Assembly: GCA_965249455.1 (NCBI GenBank)
Contig: OZ252236.1
Coordinates: 1,426,001-1,490,000, forward strand
DNA: 64,000 nucleotides
Origin: Jiulongibacter sp024742395
GTDB lineage: Bacteria > Bacteroidota > Bacteroidia > Cytophagales > Spirosomataceae
Reading direction: 5' to 3'
Under the pieces are notes generated by a model. The model was not told where the DNA came from, searched no databases, and saw nothing but the letters and a program-made list of their open reading frames with translations. Positions 1 to 8,122 of this stretch are shown here, one piece after another. Made by a program: the position numbers and the translations under genes. Every line of letters starts with the position of its first letter. The stretch's first letter is position 1.

Positions 1-1
1 G

Positions 2-556
2 AAAAATACTACTGTATTTCATGGCCACGGCGGTTTCGTTATTGGGTCTGAGATGTCTGGAGGGGTTAACAATCTGTTTGTAAACAATTGCAATTTTCTG
101 GGTACCGATATTGGATTGAGATTTAAAACTACTCGTGGCCGTGGAGGCGTGGTTAAGGATATTTATATCTCCGATATTAACATGAATAATATCCCGGCGG
201 AGGCCATTCGGTTTAATATGTATTATGCGTATCAGGACCCTGTTCCTTTAGATGGAGATGCTACGACAGGACAACCTTCAATGGAAGCTGAACCTTTTAA
301 TGAAGGCACGCCTGTATTTAAAGACTTTGTAATGGAACGTATTTACTGTCGTGGGGCAGAAACCGCCATCATGATGCGTGGAATACCGGAGTCGAGGATT
401 GAGAATATTAGTATCAAAGATGCGACGATTTACAGTAAAAATGGAATCTCCCTGACCGAGGCAAAAAATATATCACTTACCAATGTGAATATTTTCAGTA
501 CAACTAAGGATAAACTGATTCAAGTCAATAATGTGGAGAACCTTCGAATTGAATAA
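2..556 (+). CDS. GH28 polygalacturonase, C-terminal part (5' end outside window)
   Basis: The reading frame is open from the first bases of the window, so the gene begins upstream. The frame shows the GH28 motif HGHGGFVIGSE at its start, with the catalytic-site histidine, and a few dozen residues later GLRFKTTRGRGG, which matches the family's R-x-K substrate-binding motif. The rest is beta-helix sequence rich in Asn and Ile. GH28 enzymes hydrolyse alpha-1,4-galacturonosyl bonds in pectin, and the position beside a pectin locus fits. The catalytic aspartates lie upstream and cannot be checked. The frame is closed by TAA at 554-556, but recognisable protein sequence continues in the same frame to 712 (see next entry). 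Family call is strong; exo- or endo-action cannot be told. Confidence 0.88.
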   Translation, partial: KNTTVFHGHGGFVIGSEMSGGVNNLFVNNCNFLGTDIGLRFKTTRGRGGVVKDIYISDINMNNIPAEAIRFNMYYAYQDPVPLDGDATTGQPSMEAEPFNEGTPVFKDFVMERIYCRGAETAIMMRGIPESRIENISIKDATIYSKNGISLTEAKNISLTNVNIFSTTKDKLIQVNNVENLRIE

Positions 557-712
557 TTAGATTATCTGCCGGTCAAAAAAGTGTTGGTAGAGGTTAATGG
601 CAACCGTTCAAAAGGTATAGAGTTTCTGGACACAAATGAAACAGGAGTCGATGTAAAAAGTGAATTCCTTTCAGGGGCTGCAAAGACCTCAGTGAAATGG
701 AGGAAGAAATAA
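557..712 (+). pseudogene. In-frame remnant of the GH28 C-terminus after a premature stop
   Basis: Directly after the TAA at 554-556 the same frame stays open for 51 codons to a TAA at 710-712. It encodes a beta-strand-like tail beginning LDYLPVKKVLVEVNG and ending VKWRKK. GH28 proteins of this phylum usually end with such a tail, so I infer that the stop is a nonsense change (or a sequence error) and not the ancestral end. There is no separate start codon that would make this an independent gene. Confidence 0.65.
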
Positions 713-741
713 ATATAGTTTGGTTAAAGGTTTATGAAATT

Positions 742-766
742 AGGAGGGCTTTGCCTTCCTTTTTTT
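742..766 (+). terminator. Rho-independent terminator after GH28 gene
   Basis: AGGAGGGC pairs with GCCTTCCT (one G-T pair) around a three-base loop, followed by seven Ts. It lies about 30 bases after the second stop of the GH28 frame, which supports 712 as the ancestral gene end. The rest of the 713-943 gap shows nothing convincing. Confidence 0.7.
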
Positions 767-943
767 GTGGCTGGGGTTTGGCTTATATAGGTAATCTTCT
801 CAATTACGACAAAGGTGTTTGTGGTGAATATCTGTTTGGGATAAACCCTTATGACATTCGACTTATTTAAGTGAAGGTTTATAGCATTGGCAAAGCTTTG
901 TAATTAGATTCCGGCCTAAACCGTTAATGGTTTAAACCCATCA

Positions 944-2236
944 TTAAATAGATATTTTGAATTCTCCGTGAAGTTCTCTGCCCAGAAGGGCATTGGCTGC
1001 TTTATTATTTTTGAATTGTTCTTTCGCCGGATTCCAATCCAATGTATCACCCAGTTCATAAGCAATGTTTCCAATATTGCACATGCTGGCTGTTCTATGT
1101 CCTATTTCTACATCGCATATCGGCTTTTGACGAGTACGCATGCTGTTTAAGAAATCAACGTAATGATTCTCGGGTTTCATTAAGTGGATGTCTGAGGTTT
1201 TCAATTTCACACCTTTTAAGAAATCGGGCTCTTCCAGATTTTTTCGGCGTACGTCCAATGTTCCTTCTGATCCAATAAAGCGTATGGCATTGTTTTTACC
1301 AAAATTCTGATGTTTAACTTCAATGCCATTGGCGTAAGTATAAGTCAAGCCCCGAATCTCACCAGACATTAGTGCCGCTTTGGGAGCTGAGACTTTCACG
1401 GGCCCGGAGTTATCCATGCCCAGCGACCACTGAACGATATCAAACATATGGGCTCCCCAGTCTGTAATATACCCACCTCCAAAGGGTTTGTACTCTCTCC
1501 ATTTAGCCCAAAATTCATTTTCGATAGTTGGTGCCAGTAGTTCATTATATGGAGCATCAGCATTAGGACCCAGCCATAGTTTCCAGTTTAAATGCTCAGG
1601 GATAGGTTGACCCTCAAAATCAATGTCCCGCGGTGGGTTTCCTACATTGACCAGAATCTCCTTAATTTCTCCCAGATAACCATTTCTAACAAGCTCGGCT
1701 GTTCTCCTAAACTCCTCCCATGAACGCTGCATACTGCCCGTTTGCAATACACGATTATTCTTTCTGATGGCATTTACCATAGCTCTTCCTTCTTTTACAG
1801 TAAGAGATAAAGGCTTTTCACAATAAACGTCTTTGCCGGCTTCTGCAGAGAAAACGGTATGTACCGCATGTTGATGATCTGGCGTGGCTATAATAACTGC
1901 ATCTATCGACTTATCTTGTAAAAGCTCTCTGAAATCTTCATAAGAACGGTAATCAGTACTCAATTTCGACTTTTCAGAAAGCGTCATGAGTTTTGAGGCC
2001 ATGCGATCTAATTTTAATCGGTGTGGGTCTGCCGCAGCCAGAATATTGACTTGTCCGGTTTCAAAGAAACGGTTTTGCAGGCCCACGGCCTGTTTGCCAC
2101 AACCAATAAAACCTAAGTTTATTTTATCACTGGGAGCTAGAAAGCCTTTGCCCAAAATATGTCTTGGAACAATGAGAAAGCCTGCAGCAGCAGAAAAAGA
2201 CTTGAGAAATTGGCGACGATTACTTGAAGTTTTCAT
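944..2236 (-). CDS. Gfo/Idh/MocA-family oxidoreductase with Tat signal
   Basis: 430 residues. The N-terminus has a twin-arginine motif (SSNRRQFLK) and a hydrophobic stretch, so the protein is probably exported folded with its cofactor. A Rossmann motif follows (GFIGCGKQAVG), and further on the YCEKPLS motif typical of this family, where the lysine is catalytic. The C-terminal half is the family's alpha/beta substrate domain. Members are NAD(P)-dependent sugar dehydrogenases or act on sugar derivatives; the substrate cannot be predicted. It is transcribed toward the GH28 gene and sits at the edge of a pectin locus, so a pectin-derived sugar is a reasonable but unproven guess. A second Tat member lies at 26012-27358. 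Confidence 0.88.
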   Translation of the reverse strand: MKTSSNRRQFLKSFSAAAGFLIVPRHILGKGFLAPSDKINLGFIGCGKQAVGLQNRFFETGQVNILAAADPHRLKLDRMASKLMTLSEKSKLSTDYRSYEDFRELLQDKSIDAVIIATPDHQHAVHTVFSAEAGKDVYCEKPLSLTVKEGRAMVNAIRKNNRVLQTGSMQRSWEEFRRTAELVRNGYLGEIKEILVNVGNPPRDIDFEGQPIPEHLNWKLWLGPNADAPYNELLAPTIENEFWAKWREYKPFGGGYITDWGAHMFDIVQWSLGMDNSGPVKVSAPKAALMSGEIRGLTYTYANGIEVKHQNFGKNNAIRFIGSEGTLDVRRKNLEEPDFLKGVKLKTSDIHLMKPENHYVDFLNSMRTRQKPICDVEIGHRTASMCNIGNIAYELGDTLDWNPAKEQFKNNKAANALLGRELHGEFKISI

Positions 2237-2320
2237 AGGGGAGTTTAAAAAAAACTAATATGCAAAAAGTTTTAAATCCCATCAATAGCTTTCACCGAAT
2301 ATTAACAGAAAACAAAGTCT

Positions 2321-2758
2321 ATGAAATTTTTTAAAGAGTTTAAGGAGTTTGCCGTAAAGGGCAATATGATGGAAATCGCCATAGGGGTTATTATTGGTGC
2401 AGCCTTTAATAAGGTGGTAGATAGTTTGGTAAAGGAAGTTCTCATGCCGCCTTTAAGCATGATGACAGATGGCGTAAAAATGGAAAATCGAAAAGTAGTA
2501 CTCAGAGAGGCCATCAGCAAAGGAGAAGAAGTAATTCAAGCCGAAGTGGCTATAGGTTATGGTAAGTTATTGGAGTCAGGTATAGACTTCCTTATTATTG
2601 CCTTCACAGTTTTTATGATTGTTAAACTCATGCATTCACTTCGTAAAAAAGCCGATGATCCTAAAGATGCTACCGTGCCTACACCTAAGAATATTGAGCT
2701 ATTGTCTAAAATACACGAGCTCATGGAGAAGCAAGTAAAATTGATGGAAAAACAATAG
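2321..2758 (+). CDS. mscL: Large-conductance mechanosensitive channel MscL
   Basis: 145 residues, normal length for MscL. The N-terminal amphipathic segment (FKEFKEFAVKGNMMEIAIGVIIGAAF) and the first transmembrane helix with its small-residue pattern are diagnostic; a second helix (LLESGIDFLIIAFTVFMIVKL) lies near residues 85-110. The C-terminus is a charged helix. The channel forms a pentamer in the inner membrane and opens under strong membrane tension to release solutes during osmotic downshock. It is divergent from the oxidoreductase, with 84 bases between them. Confident. Confidence 0.96.
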   Translation: MKFFKEFKEFAVKGNMMEIAIGVIIGAAFNKVVDSLVKEVLMPPLSMMTDGVKMENRKVVLREAISKGEEVIQAEVAIGYGKLLESGIDFLIIAFTVFMIVKLMHSLRKKADDPKDATVPTPKNIELLSKIHELMEKQVKLMEKQ

Positions 2759-2910
2759 TTAGAAATTTATGCCTAAATATTCTTTAAGCATCTCCGAATA
2801 GCAAGTTAACAGTCATTGGTTTCATCAATCTTCTATCTGTTATCTAGGGGCTATTTTGTCTTTTATTTACCTTCGTCCATCTTTATATTGTCAATCAAAA
2901 CCACATTACT

Positions 2911-3312
2911 TTGAACAGATCTATAAAGTTGCTTTCTATTATACTTTTTGTGATTGGTCTTTCTAATTGTCAGAAAAAACAGGGTTTAACTTTGGCTCAG
3001 CAAGTTTCAGGAACATACATAGGGCTTTATGAATACAAAGAATCTGTGGCTGACTATTCAATAACTGTAGAAGAGATATCGCCCAAAGAAGTTCGAATTC
3101 ACTCTACCTCCGGCAATCTTTCGGCTTCTTTTGATGTCAATTTAAAAGAGACTGATTTAGGTAATGAAAAAGTTATTTTTCTTCAATTTCCGCAGAGTAC
3201 TTTTCAAAGCCATGGCTCCTATGTGATTTCTTCAAAAAAGCTAAGTTATAATCTGCACATGGGTGGTACAGATATCAATAATGTGGAAAAGTTTAGTGGG
3301 ATTAAAAAGTAA
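2911..3312 (+). CDS. Small lipoprotein of unknown function
   Basis: 133 residues starting at a TTG codon. The N-terminus is a lipoprotein signal peptide ending in a lipobox-like GLSNC with the cysteine at residue 20. The mature part is mostly beta strand (YIGLYEYKESVADYSITVEEI), resembling small lipocalin-like or domain-of-unknown-function lipoproteins of Bacteroidota, but I do not recognise a named family. It stands alone between mscL and the mscS-type gene and ends at a stem-loop shared with the latter. No in-frame ATG fits the signal peptide, so the TTG start is preferred. Confidence 0.75.
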   Translation: MNRSIKLLSIILFVIGLSNCQKKQGLTLAQQVSGTYIGLYEYKESVADYSITVEEISPKEVRIHSTSGNLSASFDVNLKETDLGNEKVIFLQFPQSTFQSHGSYVISSKKLSYNLHMGGTDINNVEKFSGIKK

Positions 3313-3329
3313 GTTTTAACAATAATAAG

Positions 3330-3354
3330 GCCGGGCATTGAGAAAATGCCCGGC
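3330..3354. terminator. Stem-loop between convergent genes
   Basis: A perfect 10-base stem GCCGGGCATT / AATGCCCGGC with a five-base loop lies between the lipoprotein gene and the convergent MscS gene. T-runs on either side are poor, so it may act as a weak bidirectional terminator. Confidence 0.6.
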
Positions 3355-3376
3355 ACTAAGAATTGTGTTATAAAAA

Positions 3377-4312
3377 TTAATTATCGTTTTCTGAGTGCTT
3401 CGCTATTTCGGCCAAATGTACCTTCATCTCCGATAACTTTTCGCCGCCCTTGATACCGAAATCCAATGTACGAATTGGGAATGGAATCATGATGTCTGCT
3501 TGGTCAAAGGCTTCTTTGATAGACATAATGGCTTCACTTCTCATTTCCAGATAACTTGGATGATTGGGGTACTCGATCCAAAATTTTATTTGAAAATCGA
3601 TGGAGCTGGCACCAAATCCTTCGTAAGCGAAAATAGTGTTTTCACGGTCCACTACATTTTCCATTTTATCAATGGTATCTAAAACAATACGTTTCACTCT
3701 TCTCAGGTCTTCGCCATAGGAGACACCCACGGCCAGATCAATTCTTCTTTTACCATAGGTAGTATAATTCACGATAGCGTCTTGCAGAATATTTGAATTT
3801 GGTATGAAAACCTCCTGTCCCTGAAAAGTTTTGATGGTGGTAACTCTCAGATTGGTATCAGTTACAGTTCCCGTATAATCTGACACTTCAATGATGTCTC
3901 CAATTTCAATGGGGCTTCTGACCGCAAGTATTACACCTGAGATGAAATTGGAGGCAATGTCTTGAAAAGCAAAACCTAGGGCAAGACCAATAACACCTAC
4001 ACCGGCAAGAAGGGAGGTAACAGTTTTATCGAGCTCCAGAATACCGAGAGCCACAAACATACCGATGAGTATGACAGAGAAATAGACTATTCTAATGACT
4101 AAATTCTGAAGGGCCTGATTATTGGTGGTTTTAAGGAGAAGTTTAGTGACTAGCTTTTTGACCAGCTTTGCTATCAAAACAAAGGCAAACATAACCAAAA
4201 TAGCTACCAGGAAGTTAGGAAGCATGGTAATAGCTGTTTCTCCCCATTTGTTTATTTTATCAAGAATAAGCTTTAAAGGTTCTTCAAATGAAGCTAAGTT
4301 AGAATCAGGCAT
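3377..4312 (-). CDS. Small-conductance mechanosensitive channel (MscS family)
   Basis: 311 residues. Three N-terminal transmembrane segments (about residues 27-48, 68-90 and 95-120) are followed by the pore-lining TM3 with Gly/Ala packing (LLAGVGVIGLALGFAFQDIASNFISG), then the beta domain (GDIIEVSDYTGTVTDTNLR) and the cytoplasmic alpha/beta cage. This is the E. coli-like size class. It opens under moderate membrane tension in the inner membrane. Convergent to the lipoprotein gene, single-gene unit. Family call is very firm. Confidence 0.95.
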   Translation of the reverse strand: MPDSNLASFEEPLKLILDKINKWGETAITMLPNFLVAILVMFAFVLIAKLVKKLVTKLLLKTTNNQALQNLVIRIVYFSVILIGMFVALGILELDKTVTSLLAGVGVIGLALGFAFQDIASNFISGVILAVRSPIEIGDIIEVSDYTGTVTDTNLRVTTIKTFQGQEVFIPNSNILQDAIVNYTTYGKRRIDLAVGVSYGEDLRRVKRIVLDTIDKMENVVDRENTIFAYEGFGASSIDFQIKFWIEYPNHPSYLEMRSEAIMSIKEAFDQADIMIPFPIRTLDFGIKGGEKLSEMKVHLAEIAKHSENDN

Positions 4313-4476
4313 GTGTTAAAATATTTGTTAATCGATACTCTATATACCTAAATAATCATTCCTTAGATCATCTAGTGGGAATTTTATACATTAAATAACC
4401 ACTTATTCTTTTAAGGCGTGATAGCGATAAAGTCAAGATACATGCTCTCTGATAGGAATTGACGAACCAGTCTGAG

Positions 4477-5379
4477 TTACTTGAAAAACAAAATCAGAGC
4501 CACACCGATCATAATACCAGCGAGCGGAATTAGTTTTTTGCGTTTATTTTTCTCTTTGAAAATAAGGCCTCCCAGTACGACTGCTATCAAAATCTGACTT
4601 CGCTTTATGGCTGAAAGGAGCATAATTAGTGCCTCCGGATGTTGTAAAGCTTTAAAATAAAAATAGTCTGATGTTTGAAGCAAAATACCTACGGCAGGAA
4701 TACTCCACCTCCAGTTAAAAGCTTTTCTTTTTTCTGCAGAAGGAAACCAAGTGAAGCTCAGAATAAGAAGAAGTATTAGAATAGTATACCAGCAAAACCA
4801 AAATTGTAAGGTTTGAGGATTTAGCTCCTGACTTTGAATTAAGAACTTGTCATATAAACCGCTGGAAGCCCCAAGAAAGGTTGCCCCAATAATGGCATAA
4901 ATCCACTTATTACTTTTAAAATGAATACCTTCTTTTTTACCTATTTGAGAATATAGAAACACTGAAAAAATAATGAGAAAGAAACCAACCCACTGCCAGG
5001 GATTGGGCTTTTCCTGATAAATCAGAAGAGCACCAATAAAGGTAAAAAACGGCCCGGCAGACCTGATAGGCGTTACAATGGTAATAGGCAAATGTTTTAA
5101 GGCCTGATAAGCCAAAAGCCACGAGGAGGCCATAATCAATGACTTAATGGCTATAAAGCCGTGTTTTTGAATGGGTATACTTTCAATGAAAAAGCCCAGG
5201 ATCTTTAATTTTTCAGGATAAAAAACAGAACCGAAAAAGAAAGGGAGTAAAACCAAAAAACCTGAGCTGACAGTGCCTAATAGGACGGGGAAAACTTCAT
5301 TGCCCTGTACCGCATGTTTTTTACATAAGTTATGCAGCCCTAAAAATAATGCGGCCAATAGGCCCAGATACATCCACAT
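4477..5379 (-). CDS. EamA/DMT-family membrane transporter
   Basis: About 300 residues with ten predicted transmembrane helices in two EamA-type halves; the second half ends with the typical basic stretch near the C-terminus (FKEKNKRKKLIPLAGIMIG). I start at the ATG at 5379 (MWMYLGLLAALFLGLH), because an open frame back to a TTG at 5403 adds only eight non-membrane residues. Drug/metabolite transporters export or import small metabolites; the substrate is unknown. Divergent from the Ada-like gene. Another family member is at 61493-62371 but the two are not close copies. Confidence 0.85.
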   Translation of the reverse strand: MWMYLGLLAALFLGLHNLCKKHAVQGNEVFPVLLGTVSSGFLVLLPFFFGSVFYPEKLKILGFFIESIPIQKHGFIAIKSLIMASSWLLAYQALKHLPITIVTPIRSAGPFFTFIGALLIYQEKPNPWQWVGFFLIIFSVFLYSQIGKKEGIHFKSNKWIYAIIGATFLGASSGLYDKFLIQSQELNPQTLQFWFCWYTILILLLILSFTWFPSAEKRKAFNWRWSIPAVGILLQTSDYFYFKALQHPEALIMLLSAIKRSQILIAVVLGGLIFKEKNKRKKLIPLAGIMIGVALILFFK

Positions 5380-5558
5380 ATCAGCGAAGATAGCGGTTTG
5401 CAAATTTATTGCCTTGGTTTTCTGATGATGATAAGACTATTTCTATTCTGAATGAAAAGGTGTCTTGAGTGAAAGCTAAACTCCACTATCAAAATCGAGA
5501 TTTAAAGAAAAGCAAGAATCAGATTGAAATCTGTCAGTGAAACCATGATGTTTGCTCT

Positions 5559-6380
5559 ATGGAAGATCACTACCATTTTGAGCTAATTGCCCAAGCCATT
5601 ACATTTTTAAAGGAGCATTATTTGAGGCAGCCTTCGTTAGATGAAATCGCAAACCATGTGAACGTGAGTAAATTTCATTTTCAACGTATCTTTAAAAAAT
5701 GGGCGGGTATTAGCCCAAAAGATTATATCCAATATTTAACATTGGAACAGGCCAAAGAGTCTTTAAGAAAGGGGAAGTCTACCTTGGCTACATCGTATGA
5801 TTTAGGACTCTCGGGTAATAGCCGTCTACATGATCTATTTGTAAAAATTGAGGCTTGTACGCCCGGACAATTTCAAAAGAGAGGTGAAAACTTGAGTATT
5901 GCTACAAGTTCAATTCTTACTCCGTTTGGAACAGCTTACATAGCAGAAACAGAGAAAGGTATTTGCTGTTTTTCATTTGACGAATCCACAATTCTTTCGT
6001 TAAAAGAAGAATATGAAAGAGCCTCTTTTTATGAAGGACTATTGCCTAATGGAGAAAAGGTTAGAGTTTACTTTGAAACCTGGCAGATTCCTTCAGAACC
6101 TATTCATTTAGACTTGGCCGGCACGCCTTTTCAAATACAAGTATGGAAGGCATTGCTTCATATTCCTTCAGCTAATTTGGTAGCCTATAAGGACGTTGCC
6201 AAAAGCATTGAAAATACGAAAGCGGTAAGAGCTGTGGGTACAGCTATTGGTAAAAATCCGGTGGCTTATTTCATTCCTTGTCATAGGGTAATTAAAAATG
6301 ATGGGCAGATGGGAAATTACCGCTGGGATACCAATAGGAAGCTAGCAATAAACAGTTTTGAAAATTTAAAACTTGGCTAA
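5559..6380 (+). CDS. AraC-type HTH fused to methylated-DNA-protein cysteine methyltransferase (Ada-like)
   Basis: 273 residues in two parts. Residues 1-105 are an AraC-type double helix-turn-helix (PSLDEIANHVNVSKFHFQRIF). Residues 120-273 are an O6-alkylguanine-DNA alkyltransferase domain with the active site FIPCHRVI, acceptor Cys241, and the preceding RAVGTAIGKNP motif. E. coli Ada also has an N-terminal zinc domain that removes methyl groups from phosphotriesters and switches on transcription; that domain is missing here. The protein should directly repair O6-methylguanine; whether it still regulates genes is open. Divergent from the transporter at 4477; ends before a terminator shared with susD. 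Confidence 0.92.
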   Translation: MEDHYHFELIAQAITFLKEHYLRQPSLDEIANHVNVSKFHFQRIFKKWAGISPKDYIQYLTLEQAKESLRKGKSTLATSYDLGLSGNSRLHDLFVKIEACTPGQFQKRGENLSIATSSILTPFGTAYIAETEKGICCFSFDESTILSLKEEYERASFYEGLLPNGEKVRVYFETWQIPSEPIHLDLAGTPFQIQVWKALLHIPSANLVAYKDVAKSIENTKAVRAVGTAIGKNPVAYFIPCHRVIKNDGQMGNYRWDTNRKLAINSFENLKLG

Positions 6381-6437
6381 AAAGAAAAGGAGGTAGAATG
6401 GCTGAAATTAGTATCCTGAATGCAGGTTCATAAATAA

Positions 6438-6466
6438 AAAGGGCACAGCCAGAAGCTGTACCCTTT
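6438..6466. terminator. Bidirectional terminator between ada-like gene and susD
   Basis: AAAGGG-C-ACAGC and GCTGT-A-CCCTTT form an 11-pair stem with one internal mismatch around a five-base loop; A-runs on one side and T-rich sequence on the other allow function on both strands between convergent genes. Confidence 0.7.
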
Positions 6467-6491
6467 AAACCATCTTTATTTTAATTCAACC

Positions 6492-8111
6492 TTATTGATA
6501 AGCAGGATTTTGCGGGAAATTGCGGTTTTGGTTTAAGTCTAGTGCAGATTGAGGTATTGGTCTTAAGATTTTTAGTTCGCCATTGGCTCCCTGGAAATCG
6601 CTTTCGTTTACTAACCTATGGTATTTTGAAGTTCTGTCAACGAGGGTTCCGGTACGCTTCAGATCAAACCACCTGTGGTATTCTCCTAAAAGCTCACGTC
6701 CTCTTTCATCGAGAATGTACTCTATGGAAAATTCAGTTTGAGAAGCCGGAGATACACCTGCTCTTCTTCTTACTTCATTTAATCTCTCCAGGCCTACAGA
6801 AGGGTTTCCCGCCTGAAGATGAGCCTCTGCCGCTAACAAATAAGTGTCACCTAAACGAGCTAGGACTATGTCTCTAGTACTGGTTCTAGCACCGAAAGGT
6901 GCAGTAGGAGCATCAAACTTTCTAACTGGTATAGTCTGGTAATCGCTACTAACTGTTTGTGAACTATAGGAGCCGTATGGGTGGTAAGTTGCATCTGGGT
7001 ATTTTGTCACAAAGGCGATAGAATCCTCATTGCTAATCCAGGCCGGAGCATAATAATGGAAGATACCCAGACCACTTTTATCATCTACATCGTAAAAGTC
7101 AAAGTAACGATCGTAAACCGTGTGCATAAACGTGCCGTCCCATCTTTGGTCTTCTTTTGTAAAAAGACTCAAAGCATAATCGGTAGGTAACAGATTATAA
7201 GTTCTGTATGGTGCATTGCCGGCAATTTCTGAACCTCCTAAATATGGCCCAAAGAAACTGGCTTGTCTGTTGCCAAGATCAAATGGATCTGCACTGACAG
7301 AGGAGGAGGCATATTGTACAGAGAAAATGATTTCCTCATTGTTCTGATTGGCCGGGTCCCAAAGGTCAGAGAATGAAATGTTTAATCCCTGCCCTGCAAT
7401 AACCTGATCAAAGAGGGTTGCCGCTTTACTGAAGTCATCGGGCTGCCCGTAAGATTCATATCCACGGGTTAGATACACTTTCCCCAATAGATTTTGAGCA
7501 GCTCTTTTATTTACGCGTCCGTTAAATGTGCCTGATGATAAGGCACTTTGAGCAGATTCTAATTCAGCAATAATGAAACTGTAGACTTCTTCCGCAGAAT
7601 TTCTGTCAAACTCAAGAACAGGCTCGTTGATATAATCTTTTATCAAAGCAACTCCCCCATAAGTTTGAACCAAAAGAAAATAGGCATTGGCCCTCAGATA
7701 TTTTAATTCAGCTACTCTTTCTGAAACCGTGCTTGAATTTTCCACTAAGTCGGCGTAATAAAGACCTTGGTTTGCCAGCTGTATAGCTCGGTAGGCAGTA
7801 TTGTAAATATGATCTACCCCTTCTGATGATGGGCCAAGATCTCTGTATTGGCTTAGTCCCAGTGGTTCTGGAGAACGGCCCTCAGCATACATGTCAGTAC
7901 CGGCTGTAAAAAGGTAGGGTTCATCGCCATATATGGCTCTTAACTGTGAGTAATTGGCATTGATGAGGGCTTCAAAACCATCAGCGGTAGTATAATAACT
8001 CTCGGCCGTTACATTTGATTTATTTTCTTCTTCCAGAAACTTTTCACAGGATGTCAGAGAAAAGCCCAGAATACTTAAGACGAGTATATATTTTATTTTA
8101 TGAATATTCAT
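6492..8111 (-). CDS. RagB/SusD-family glycan-binding lipoprotein
   Basis: 539 residues. Lipoprotein signal peptide ending LTSC (Cys22), followed by the family opening CEKFLEEENKSNVTAESYY and TPR-like helices (ELKYLRANAYFLLVQTYGG); the C-terminus has the usual RRRAG...ERGRELLGEYHRWFDLKR pattern. SusD proteins cap the SusC barrel on the cell surface and bind oligosaccharides. It is 11 bases downstream of susC in the same operon. Placement among pectinases predicts oligogalacturonides or rhamnogalacturonan fragments as ligand; this is inference from context. Confidence 0.95.
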   Translation of the reverse strand: MNIHKIKYILVLSILGFSLTSCEKFLEEENKSNVTAESYYTTADGFEALINANYSQLRAIYGDEPYLFTAGTDMYAEGRSPEPLGLSQYRDLGPSSEGVDHIYNTAYRAIQLANQGLYYADLVENSSTVSERVAELKYLRANAYFLLVQTYGGVALIKDYINEPVLEFDRNSAEEVYSFIIAELESAQSALSSGTFNGRVNKRAAQNLLGKVYLTRGYESYGQPDDFSKAATLFDQVIAGQGLNISFSDLWDPANQNNEEIIFSVQYASSSVSADPFDLGNRQASFFGPYLGGSEIAGNAPYRTYNLLPTDYALSLFTKEDQRWDGTFMHTVYDRYFDFYDVDDKSGLGIFHYYAPAWISNEDSIAFVTKYPDATYHPYGSYSSQTVSSDYQTIPVRKFDAPTAPFGARTSTRDIVLARLGDTYLLAAEAHLQAGNPSVGLERLNEVRRRAGVSPASQTEFSIEYILDERGRELLGEYHRWFDLKRTGTLVDRTSKYHRLVNESDFQGANGELKILRPIPQSALDLNQNRNFPQNPAYQ

Positions 8112-8122
8112 TTCTGCAATTT

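Noticed and set aside
917..934. Inverted repeat TAAACC-N6-GGTTTA after the first oxidoreductase gene
   Set aside because: No T-run on either strand and weak stem; not convincing as a terminator or operator.
2302..2520. Minus-strand frame opposite mscL
   Set aside because: Fully antisense to a clear MscL gene; a shadow frame.
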